This document shows, piece by piece, positions 31,733-39,414 of a DNA stretch of 64,000 nucleotides. Origin of the DNA: Scatacola_A faecigallinarum (GTDB lineage: Bacteria; Pseudomonadota; Alphaproteobacteria; RF32; CAG-239). The DNA is taken from NCBI GenBank assembly GCA_018713605.1, contig DVOM01000036.1, positions 1 through 64,000 on the forward strand. The letters run 5' to 3'. Under the pieces are notes generated by a model. The model worked only from the letters and a program-made list of their open reading frames with translations. It did not search any database and was not told where the DNA came from. Within the stretch, counting starts at the first letter, position 1; each line of letters opens with the position of its first letter. Position numbers and translations under genes: made by a program.

Positions 31733-33048
31733 CTGATGCGGTCGAAATTGTCAGCGATTTGGTCAAAATTCCTTCGGTTTCGCCGTTCGGACGAAACGAA
31801 ACAGAACGTCGCGAGCGCTTTGAGCGTTGTCGCGAAGTCCTTGCATATCTGGAAGAGTTTTTGCAGAAACAGGGTGCGCAGACCGAGCAGCTGGTTTTTG
31901 AAGGCGGGCATGACAAATGGTGGTATCCGGTGCCGAATCTGTATGCGGAACTGACTATCGGCGACAGGAAGGCCGCCGGTCACAAATTTTTATGTTATAT
32001 GGGGCATATCGACGTTGTTCCGGTTGGCGAAGAAAAGCTCTGGCGTCGGCCGCCTTTTTCCGGACAGGTTGACGAAGGTTTCGTCTGGGGGCGGGGCGCA
32101 ACGGACATGAAAGGCAGCGTCGGCGCCTGGATGAGCGCTCTGGAAAAGCTGAAAGCCGGCAAAGGCGACGGCGTAAACCTGACGATCGGCACGCTGATTA
32201 CCGGCGACGAGGAATGGGCTGCGGTTAACGGCAGTGACAAGGTGTTGGCCTGGATGAAAGCCAACGGCAAAAATCCCGATGCTTTTATCGTCGGAGAACC
32301 GTCGTCGCGGGATTATCTCGGAACGCATGTCAAAACCGGCCGCCGCGGTTCGCTGGTCGGATATCTGGAGGCAAAGGGAACACAGGGACACCGGGCTTAT
32401 GAGGAGCTGTTTGAAAATCCGAACCGGGCGCTGGCTTACGCCATGGTTATTCTTAATGCCAAAAGATGGAAAGACGGCAGCCGGCATTTTCCGAATACGA
32501 CTTTCGAAACGGTGGCCCTGCGGTCTGGCGATTTTGCCGCCAGCGCGGTTATTCCGGAAACAGCCGGGGCAATGTGGAACGTGCGGTTTACGAGCCGGCA
32601 GAGCAAAGAAAAGGTGCTGGCCGATTTGCAGGAGATATTGTTGAATCCGCCGCGTTTCCTGCGCAGGCATCCTGATTATGCCAAGGCACGGGAAGTGATC
32701 GTGCGGGCAAATATGGAAACGGCGTCGGAACCTTATTATTCGGAACCGGGATCGTTGGCGCAGAGTGCGCTTGAAGCTATTCGCGCATCGCTGCGAATCG
32801 AGGCACAGACCGACGGTTCGGGCGGAACGACCGACGGCCGTTTTATCGGCAGATATTTTCCTCGGGCGCAGATTATTGAACTCGGAACGCCCGAGAAAGG
32901 CGGCATCGTTGACGGCAAGCCGCGCAGCGATTACGGCAGAAGAGGCGGCATGCATCAGATTGATGAACGGGCGGCACAGCAGGATTTGCGGAAAGTAAGC
33001 GAAATTTATGCCTTAACCCTGAAAAATTTTGCCATGAAGGAGTATTGA
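31729..33048 (+). CDS. dapE: M20-family peptidase, DapE/ArgE-like
   Basis: 439 residues of the zinc-dependent M20 family. The metal ligands are in GHIDVVPVG (His/Asp), WGRGATDMKGSVG (bridging Asp) and GDEEWAAVNGS (Glu pair). The dimerisation domain follows (VKTGRRGSLVGYLEAKGTQGH), and the C-terminal SDYGRRGGMHQIDE holds the last histidine. The best fit is succinyl-diaminopimelate desuccinylase of lysine/peptidoglycan synthesis, though it is about 60 residues longer than usual, and other M20 amidohydrolases cannot be excluded. It is translationally coupled to the Fur-family gene, an unusual pairing. Confidence 0.78.
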   Translation: MTDAVEIVSDLVKIPSVSPFGRNETERRERFERCREVLAYLEEFLQKQGAQTEQLVFEGGHDKWWYPVPNLYAELTIGDRKAAGHKFLCYMGHIDVVPVGEEKLWRRPPFSGQVDEGFVWGRGATDMKGSVGAWMSALEKLKAGKGDGVNLTIGTLITGDEEWAAVNGSDKVLAWMKANGKNPDAFIVGEPSSRDYLGTHVKTGRRGSLVGYLEAKGTQGHRAYEELFENPNRALAYAMVILNAKRWKDGSRHFPNTTFETVALRSGDFAASAVIPETAGAMWNVRFTSRQSKEKVLADLQEILLNPPRFLRRHPDYAKAREVIVRANMETASEPYYSEPGSLAQSALEAIRASLRIEAQTDGSGGTTDGRFIGRYFPRAQIIELGTPEKGGIVDGKPRSDYGRRGGMHQIDERAAQQDLRKVSEIYALTLKNFAMKEY

Positions 33049-33050
33049 CG

Positions 33051-33539
33051 ATGGTTGAAGTCAAAGTTTTACGCGAAGAAAATCTGGCCGCGGCGGAACA
33101 GCTTTATGTGGCTTCGGTTCGGGACAATCCGCAGGGGTTTATCCAGCAGCTGCATCTTTTTCCGAACATCAAGACATTTATCCGACAGGCTGAACGCGAC
33201 GGCGGTATATTTGCCGGCGTTTTTGAAAACGGGCAAATCGTCGGAATGGGCGGTATCGTCAGGAAGAGCGACAGAGAGGCCGAAGTCTGTAAAATTCATG
33301 TCCGCAAAGAGTTTAAGGGGCGCGGGTATGGCGAAAAGCTGTTAAATTATCTGGAACGCATGGCGCGTCGGAAAGGCTTTGAAAAACTGCGTCTGCATGT
33401 TACGACGAGCCAGCGTCCGGCGATTAATCTGTATCGGAAGCAGGCATTTTTGCCGACCGGAAACGAGGTTTATATTACGGAGATTGAGGGCAAGGCATAT
33501 GAATATGATACCTTGTATATGGAAAAATTAATTGTTTGA
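33051..33539 (+). CDS. GNAT acetyltransferase
   Basis: 162 residues with the GNAT fold: acetyl-CoA loop RKEFKGRGYGEKLLNYLERMAR (R/Q-x-x-G-x-G) and the C-terminal LHVTTSQRPAINLYRKQAFLPTG. The substrate is unknown; it could acetylate a protein N-terminus, an amino acid or an antibiotic. It starts 2 bases after the dapE stop, so it is in the same operon. Confidence 0.85.
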   Translation: MVEVKVLREENLAAAEQLYVASVRDNPQGFIQQLHLFPNIKTFIRQAERDGGIFAGVFENGQIVGMGGIVRKSDREAEVCKIHVRKEFKGRGYGEKLLNYLERMARRKGFEKLRLHVTTSQRPAINLYRKQAFLPTGNEVYITEIEGKAYEYDTLYMEKLIV

Positions 33540-33587
33540 CATCGCTTCCCGCTTATTGCAAAAAGAAAAAAACAAAGGGGGAAAAAG

Positions 33588-33950
33588 ATGGGTTTTGAAT
33601 TTGCGCATTTTAATTTTAATGTTACGAGTCTGGAAAACAGCAAAAAGTTTTATGAAGAGGCACTGGGACTGAAGGAGATTCACCGAATGACGGGAAACGG
33701 GTTTACACTGGTTTATCTCGGCGACGGCAGAACGCCCTTTGAGTTGGAACTGACCGAACTGCAGAATCATCCGCAGAAATATGATTTGGGCGAGGGCGAA
33801 TTTCATCTGGCTGTTTATCCCGACGATTATGACGCGGCTTTTCGCAAACATTCGGAAATGGGGTGCATTTGTTTTGAAAACCGGGAGATGGGCGTTTATT
33901 TCATTGAAGATCCCGACGGTTACTGGATTGAGATTCTGCCGAAGAAGTGA
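33588..33950 (+). CDS. Glyoxalase/VOC-family protein
   Basis: 120 residues with two beta-alpha-beta-beta-beta modules. The N-terminal histidine (FAHFNFNVTSLENSKKFYEEALGL) and the C-terminal VYFIEDPDGYWIEILPK supply the metal ligands of lactoylglutathione lyase-like enzymes. Glyoxalase I is possible, but one N-terminal ligand position varies, so the exact substrate is open. AAAGGGGG precedes the ATG. Likely last in the dapE operon. Confidence 0.82.
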   Translation: MGFEFAHFNFNVTSLENSKKFYEEALGLKEIHRMTGNGFTLVYLGDGRTPFELELTELQNHPQKYDLGEGEFHLAVYPDDYDAAFRKHSEMGCICFENREMGVYFIEDPDGYWIEILPKK

Positions 33951-33981
33951 TGACTGATCCGGGACGGAGAACCTGAACCGT

Positions 33982-35340
33982 TCAAAGCAGATTCAGACTC
34001 TGGTTGGTACGGGCGATGTCAGTGGTAAGTTTTTTGATTCGTTCGGAAAGCTGAGCGTTTTCAAAAATGTACAGGGCGTCGTGAAAATGTTCAAGCGCTT
34101 CTTCAAGAGCGGCGCGGTCGGCCTTGTTTCTGCCAATGCGATAGTAGATGTCGCCGATGTTTTCCGAACATTCGGCCCAGAGCAGAGGATCGCGGCGTTC
34201 GGTAATGACTTTTTGGCGGTTCTTGTAGCTGGCGATAGCCAGTTCGGAGATGTCCTCGCTTTTGGTAAACGAACCCAGCAGCGAGAGCAGATAGCCGAGC
34301 TGTCCCTGAATTTCGGCCCAAAATTCGGGAAACAACGCATAGGTATAGATTTTTTCGGCTTCGCGGAGTTGGAAGACGGCATCGCGGAGTGCCTGAATGT
34401 CTTCCTTTTGCCGCCAGTAGTTAAAGAACAGTTTGGACAGTTTGTAGGATATGTAGCCGTAATCGTACGGATAGGTATATTTGCTCAGGTATTTTTGAGC
34501 CAGGCGGTAATATTCGATGGCGCCTTTGAAATAAGCGGCCGGATTTTTATCCATATAACGGGTGGCGCAGTCGTAGAGCTGGCCGAGATGGTTGTAAATA
34601 CAGCCCAGATGAATCGGCGAGGTAATCAGGTCCTGATGTTTAATGGCCGTGTCAAAAAGGCTTTTGACAATTTTGAAGTCGCGGCCGTCCGATTTGTCGA
34701 AAGCGTAACTGAGGTAAATAATACCCAGAAAGTTCATAATATAAGGCATATATTCAATGGACAGCGTTTTGGCCGAGTTGTCTTTGGACAGGCGGTCGAT
34801 GATTTTTTTGAGCAGGTAGCGTTTGTAGACCTTGGTCTGAGCCCCCGCGGCGTTCAGGGAACTGAGCAGTCCGCCGTAGATGAGGTTTATTACAGCGTCA
34901 GGATAGTTTTCGCTTTCGGGACGAGCCGGAATGTAAAGGCTGTCCATCAGCGAAACAAAGGCCAGCTCCTCGTCTTCGTACTGACTGGGCACCTGAAAGT
35001 TCAGGCGGATGCGGCTGCCTTCTCTGCAGCCCCAGAGCAGGACGTCGGCGCCTGTCTTGTCCAGAATCGTCTGGCCTTTGTCTATAAGGTCAAACAGGGT
35101 GCGGCTTTCCAGATTGAGAAAACTTTTGTTGAAAGGCTCATCGAAATAGCCGACCTCTATCCCTTCGCGCGTCGCCAACTGTCTGGCGATGATTTCGCCG
35201 CTGCTGCCTTCAACGTTGTCGCTGAACTCAATGACCTTGACCCGGAAGCGGGGCATGACAGCCGAAGCGGGGCAGACCGTTTCGGCCGAACGGCTGGCCG
35301 TATTTTGAAACAGTTTTTTTATTGCGCCGAAAAGTGCCAT
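33982..35340 (-). CDS. TPR-like repeat protein
   Basis: 452 residues. The N-terminal 130 residues form an alpha/beta region (FRVKVIEFSDNVEG ... GADVLLWGCREGSRIRLNFQVP). The rest consists of helical pairs of TPR type (GAIEYYRLAQKYLSKYTYPYDYGYISYKLSKLFF, WAECSENIGDIYYRIGRNKADRAALEEALEHF). No signal peptide or membrane helix. It ends a minus-strand set with rsmB, the PanE-like and MraY-like genes and may scaffold their products; the function is unknown. Confidence 0.7.
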   Translation of the reverse strand: MALFGAIKKLFQNTASRSAETVCPASAVMPRFRVKVIEFSDNVEGSSGEIIARQLATREGIEVGYFDEPFNKSFLNLESRTLFDLIDKGQTILDKTGADVLLWGCREGSRIRLNFQVPSQYEDEELAFVSLMDSLYIPARPESENYPDAVINLIYGGLLSSLNAAGAQTKVYKRYLLKKIIDRLSKDNSAKTLSIEYMPYIMNFLGIIYLSYAFDKSDGRDFKIVKSLFDTAIKHQDLITSPIHLGCIYNHLGQLYDCATRYMDKNPAAYFKGAIEYYRLAQKYLSKYTYPYDYGYISYKLSKLFFNYWRQKEDIQALRDAVFQLREAEKIYTYALFPEFWAEIQGQLGYLLSLLGSFTKSEDISELAIASYKNRQKVITERRDPLLWAECSENIGDIYYRIGRNKADRAALEEALEHFHDALYIFENAQLSERIKKLTTDIARTNQSLNLL

Positions 35341-35356
35341 CGTTTCGAGACCGTTC

Positions 35357-36421
35357 CTATCTGATTATCTTCTTTATGTCTTCGACATTGTCTTTGATGT
35401 CGCGAATGACTTCGCGATTGATGTCTTTCAGGCTTTGCTGCGGTTCCTGCCAGTTGTTGAGTTTGCTCATAAACCAGAGGGCAACGAGCGCGGCGGCCAG
35501 CGGCAAAGAATAGTTATTGGGCGCATAAACCTGAAAGCTGCCCAGAACCAGCAGGACGGTCAGCAGTTTGGCGACGTTTTGGCCGATTTCGGCCGGGGAC
35601 AGGCCTGAGGCGTTGAGACGGTAATACAGCGTATTGGAAACCAGGCTGCCGTCATTGGCAATCAGTTTGCGGCCGACGGCCCAGCAGATCTCAAGAATAT
35701 AATACATGGCGTAAATCAGAGCGCTGCTGCCCGTGCCTTCGCGAGCCGTCAGAATCGTCAGCCAGCCGAGCAGGAATCCCAGCGAAACGCAGGCACCGTC
35801 TTTGAGCAGAAGTTTGGCCGGGTACCAGTTGTAAACGAGCAATGCGGTCAGGGCACCAAGCAGTGCTGCGGCAAAATTGCCGTATAAGAGCGGCAGGCCG
35901 CCGAGTACGGAAAGGATAAGCAGCCCGCAGACGAAACCGGAAGCCTGCAGGGAGGCGATGCCGTCAATGCCGTTCATATAACGAAAACACCAGGCAAACA
36001 GCGTCCAGAGCAGGACGATGCAGAACCGATCTCCCCAGAAAGGCAGATGATTCTGAAACAGCATGAAATCGGCCGGCAGAAACGCAGTGCAGAGCAGTAC
36101 GGCGCCTGCCAGTGCCGGCAGTGCAAAACGGCCGGTTTTTTTGAACAGGGAAACGGCATAAACCGCCGCTGCCGAAACAAAAGCGAGCAACAGGTCAACC
36201 CAGGTCAACGGAAAAATCTGATCATATGTTCGGTTGGCAAAGGCAAAAAGAAGGACAAAAGCGGCAAAGGAAACCAGCAATACCGGCAGGAAAGCGTCGC
36301 AGCGCCAGCTGCTGCCGGGAACAGGAGATGACAATTCCGAAGCGGCCAGCCGCAGGCCGACAAGCGCGGCCAAGAAACAAACCAGAAAAGCGGCAAGAGT
36401 GATGATGTATGCAAATTCCAT
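35357..36421 (-). CDS. MraY/WecA-like glycosyl-1-phosphate transferase, degenerate
   Basis: 354 residues with about ten membrane helices and the overall layout of the MraY/WecA family. The motif RYMNGIDGIASLQ (family N-x-x-D-G-x-D-G) and NWYPAKLLLKDGACVSLGFLLG (family N-x-x-P-A-x-x-F-x-G-D-x-G-S) are kept in part. The early Asp-Asp catalytic motif (DD-x-x-K) is not visible; the corresponding stretch reads AAAVYAVSLFKKTG. It may have lost or changed catalysis. It sits 16 bases before the TPR gene in the same operon. Confidence 0.68.
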   Translation of the reverse strand: MEFAYIITLAAFLVCFLAALVGLRLAASELSSPVPGSSWRCDAFLPVLLVSFAAFVLLFAFANRTYDQIFPLTWVDLLLAFVSAAAVYAVSLFKKTGRFALPALAGAVLLCTAFLPADFMLFQNHLPFWGDRFCIVLLWTLFAWCFRYMNGIDGIASLQASGFVCGLLILSVLGGLPLLYGNFAAALLGALTALLVYNWYPAKLLLKDGACVSLGFLLGWLTILTAREGTGSSALIYAMYYILEICWAVGRKLIANDGSLVSNTLYYRLNASGLSPAEIGQNVAKLLTVLLVLGSFQVYAPNNYSLPLAAALVALWFMSKLNNWQEPQQSLKDINREVIRDIKDNVEDIKKIIR

Positions 36422-36501
36422 GGGCCAGAGCCTTTTGATTATTGAGTCAACTTACTTTTTTATAATCCGTTTCTTCTTTTTCTTCAACCTGCAAAGCACT
36501 T

Positions 36502-37494
36502 TTATACTAAGATTAAGTTGTATATCTGCTTGAGGATTTTGTTGAGGCTGCTGTCCATAAAGCGGATTTTGGCGCTGCGTGCGGCGTTCATCAGCACCGA
36601 GCTGATGAGGTTGGCCTCGCCGTAGCCGCCGCCGTTGATTTCGTCCTGAAGCGGAAAGCGATAGTTCATCGGCGCAGCGTAAAGCTTTTTGACCAGCGGC
36701 TCGCAATCCAGTTCCAGTCCTTCGCCGGCGGCAATCGCCGCCGTTTCGGCAATCAGCCGGGGAATTTGGTCTCGAAGCTGCTTGTCCTTGGTAATGTCAA
36801 ACAGATTTTTGTTGTTGAGGGCGGACAAAAGCGAACCGACCGCGTAAGGTGCGAAGAATTCCCAGTAACAGCGTACGGTGTCGGTTTCGTATCCGATATT
36901 CAGGCCGGTGTAGGCAAAAATGTCCGGAAAAGGGTTTTCCTTCTCCCAGTTGACGTTTTTGCAGATTTTTACCTGCGGCGTGCGGCCGTAAAGAAAAACC
37001 TGCTGTCCGTTCTGTTGCAGATAGCCGTCGAAAAAGGCCCGGAAAAGATTGCCGCCGACCATGGCTTCGATGTAGTTGACGTCTTTGAGCGGCGTAAAGC
37101 ACAGAACCGGCGCCGCGCCGATTTTGTCTTTGGCCACGGCGGCCAGCGAGGCGTTGACATGGCCTGCGTCGGCGGCGATGATAACCAGTTTCGGTTCTTC
37201 CTTTATCCAGAAAGAAGTGTTGAACTTGTAGCGGCTGAGTTTGAGGCTGCTGTCTTCCTTGAGGCTGATGCCGTTGGTGGAAAAGCTGAGGTTGTTTTCT
37301 TTGCCGGCGATGACGATGACATCATGTCCGGCATCGGTCAGCTTGGCGGCCAGATAGCAGGTAAGGGCATTGTCGCCGATGACATAGACCGGGCGCGTGT
37401 CGGAGGGCGGGTTTCTGACTTCGTCTTCGGCCGTTTCGGCTTCAGGGTCGAGCGCGGCGGGTTTGATGTTGAAGATATCTTTGCGGAAAAACAT
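36502..37494 (-). CDS. PanE/ApbA-like (ketopantoate reductase-fold) protein
   Basis: 330 residues. A 30-residue polar N-terminal extension precedes a Rossmann domain (PVYVIGDNALTCYLAAKLTDAGHDVIVIAG). The C-terminal helical domain has EGLELDCEPLVKKLY and PLQDEINGGG, similar to the ketopantoate reductase tail. The catalytic lysine expected in the W-x-K-x-x-x-N region is replaced (YWEFFAPYAVGSLL), and the glycine motif is altered. It may be a non-catalytic relative or act on another ketoacid. Its ATG directly follows the rsmB stop with no gap, so the two are coupled. Confidence 0.65.
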   Translation of the reverse strand: MFFRKDIFNIKPAALDPEAETAEDEVRNPPSDTRPVYVIGDNALTCYLAAKLTDAGHDVIVIAGKENNLSFSTNGISLKEDSSLKLSRYKFNTSFWIKEEPKLVIIAADAGHVNASLAAVAKDKIGAAPVLCFTPLKDVNYIEAMVGGNLFRAFFDGYLQQNGQQVFLYGRTPQVKICKNVNWEKENPFPDIFAYTGLNIGYETDTVRCYWEFFAPYAVGSLLSALNNKNLFDITKDKQLRDQIPRLIAETAAIAAGEGLELDCEPLVKKLYAAPMNYRFPLQDEINGGGYGEANLISSVLMNAARSAKIRFMDSSLNKILKQIYNLILV

Positions 37495-38790
37495 TCAGGC
37501 AACCTTTTGCAGTTTGGCAATGAAAAAAGAATCGAGGCCTCCGCAGTCCGCGAGATGGAACGGCAGTGTACGGATGCAGCCTTCGGGGGTGAATATTTCG
37601 GAAATGTCGGGACCGGGGCAGCGGCATATATCTTTGGCGGCGAGCGGACAAAGCCGGAAGCCGGCATGCGTTTCCAAAAATGTTTTCAGCTGTTCTTCGC
37701 CTTCGGCTTTGGCGATTGAGCAAACGCAGTAAACGAGAAAGCCTCCCGGCTTGAGGGCGGGCGGAACGGCGTCGAGCAGCTTTCTCTGCAGGACGGTTTG
37801 TTTCTCGACATCGGCGACGGTTTTTATATGTACGAGTTCCGGGTGCCGACGGAGTGTTCCGGTCGCAGAGCAGGGCGCATCAAGAAGGATGGCGTCGAAC
37901 TGTCCGCTTTTGCAATTCTGCAAATAGTCCGCGCCGTCGGCGCAGGCGGTCTGCGGCGGCGAGAACTGCAGGCGCGCCATATTATCGCGCAGTTTTTTCA
38001 GTCGGGTTTCGGAAATGTCCAGAGAAATGACTTCGGCGCCGCCGTTGATGAGCTGGGCGGTTTTGCCGCCGGGAGCGGCGCACATGTCAAGAACTTTCAG
38101 GCCGCGGATATCGCCGAGGCATTTGACAGGCAGAGCTGCCGCGGCATCCTGAACCCACCAGGCGCCGCTTTCGTAGCCTTCGATTTCGGTAATGCGGCCG
38201 TTGTTGTTCAGACGGACGGAACCAGTCGGTAGCAACAGGCCGCCGAGCCTCTGCGCCCAGCCGGCAGGGTCGGCCTTGACGGTAAGGTCGAGCGCCGGTT
38301 CGATTAATGCGGCCGCCTGCATTTTGGAAACGGTTTTTTTGCCGTAGGCATGATTGAGAATCCGGTAAAACTCCGAAGTGAAAAACTCTCCCGTATCACG
38401 GCTTTTCAATTCCTCACGATCGGCGCAGGCTTTGCGGAGGACGGCGTTGACGAATCCGGCGACATATTTGTCGGCTTTTCTTTTGACGATTTCGACCCAG
38501 CTGTTGATGACGGCATAGTTCGGCGTTTCCATAAAGAGAATCTCAGTCAGGCCGAGCAGCAGGGCAAATTCGGCAAAGGCGGCTTTTTCGGGAAGTTTTT
38601 TTCTGGCGTATTGTCTGAGTGCCTTCTTCAGAAAAACCAGCCGGCGCAGTGCCGTCAGCACCAGCATGTTGGCAAAAGCAGCGTCTTTGCCGGCGAGCGA
38701 ATCGACAGAGCCTTTAACCTCGCTGAAAAAGGCTTTTTCGGTCAGGACTTTTTGAAGCATTTCGGCGGCGGTTTGGCGGGGATCTGGCAT
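37495..38790 (-). CDS. rsmB: 16S rRNA (cytosine-967-C5)-methyltransferase RsmB-like
   Basis: 431 residues. An N-terminal NusB-like RNA-binding domain (about residues 1-140) is followed by the SAM methylase: motif I VLDMCAAPGGKTAQL, catalytic DAPCSATGTLRRHPE and the second cysteine in VYCVCSIAKAEGEEQL. This pattern defines m5C RNA methyltransferases of the Sun/RsmB type. It heads a minus-strand run of four genes. Confidence 0.92.
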   Translation of the reverse strand: MPDPRQTAAEMLQKVLTEKAFFSEVKGSVDSLAGKDAAFANMLVLTALRRLVFLKKALRQYARKKLPEKAAFAEFALLLGLTEILFMETPNYAVINSWVEIVKRKADKYVAGFVNAVLRKACADREELKSRDTGEFFTSEFYRILNHAYGKKTVSKMQAAALIEPALDLTVKADPAGWAQRLGGLLLPTGSVRLNNNGRITEIEGYESGAWWVQDAAAALPVKCLGDIRGLKVLDMCAAPGGKTAQLINGGAEVISLDISETRLKKLRDNMARLQFSPPQTACADGADYLQNCKSGQFDAILLDAPCSATGTLRRHPELVHIKTVADVEKQTVLQRKLLDAVPPALKPGGFLVYCVCSIAKAEGEEQLKTFLETHAGFRLCPLAAKDICRCPGPDISEIFTPEGCIRTLPFHLADCGGLDSFFIAKLQKVA

Positions 38791-38940
38791 CTTTCGTTCC
38801 TTGTTGAGGGTAATTTTTGCCTATCTTATGCAAAAGACACGTTAATTACAAGTGAGAAAATGGCGCAAGTGACTTGTCTTTTGGTGAAAAGTATTATACT
38901 TTTGGTGCAATGTGTAATTTGAATGAATGAGGTTTATCCG

Positions 38941-39408
38941 ATGAAAAAGCAACTAAGCACGGTTCTGATTGCAATACTGATGGTTTCCGGCTGTTCCTGG
39001 CTGCCGTCGATGTCATCCCTTAACCCGTTTGCCGAGGGTGCGTCCGAAGCGGAAAGCAAAGCGCCGGCAGAAGAAAGCATAGGGGTTAATCCGTATCTGT
39101 GGCAGGCGGCGCTTACCAAGCTTTCCTTTATGCCCCTTGCTTCGGCGGATTCCGCAGGCGGCGTCATCATTACCGACTGGGCGGCGATGGACAACATTCA
39201 GAACGAGCAGTTCAAAATTACCGTCAACATTTTGTCACGCAATCTGCGTGCCGACTGCCTGAAAGTGGCAGTCTTCAAAAGAGTTCTGCGCGACGGCAAG
39301 TGGGTTAACGATACAGCGGACAGAAGACTGGCCGGCGAAATCGAGAACGCCATCCTGACCCAGGCCAGAAAACTGTACAGAAGAGACTTAGCGGCTAGAG
39401 AGGAATAA
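38941..39408 (+). CDS. DUF3576 lipoprotein
   Basis: 155 residues with a lipoprotein signal (VLIAILMVSGCSWLP, lipobox cysteine 18). The DUF3576 core follows: IGVNPYLWQAALTKLSFMPLASADSAGGVIITDW ... FKITVNILSRNLRADCLKVAVFKR. This alphaproteobacterial family precedes leuS in many genomes; a role in outer-membrane assembly is suspected. ATG 38941 with GAGG at proper distance is preferred to 38923. leuS starts 6 bases after the stop. Confidence 0.9.
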   Translation: MKKQLSTVLIAILMVSGCSWLPSMSSLNPFAEGASEAESKAPAEESIGVNPYLWQAALTKLSFMPLASADSAGGVIITDWAAMDNIQNEQFKITVNILSRNLRADCLKVAVFKRVLRDGKWVNDTADRRLAGEIENAILTQARKLYRRDLAAREE

Positions 39409-39414
39409 GCGAAA

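Noticed and set aside
34081..35364. Long plus-strand frame (427 codons) opposite the TPR gene
   Set aside because: It is antisense to a gene with clear protein features and arises from the codon bias of the minus-strand gene; no family resemblance. The same holds for frames at 31990-32955, 36766-37719, 39388-40635 and 51565-52332.
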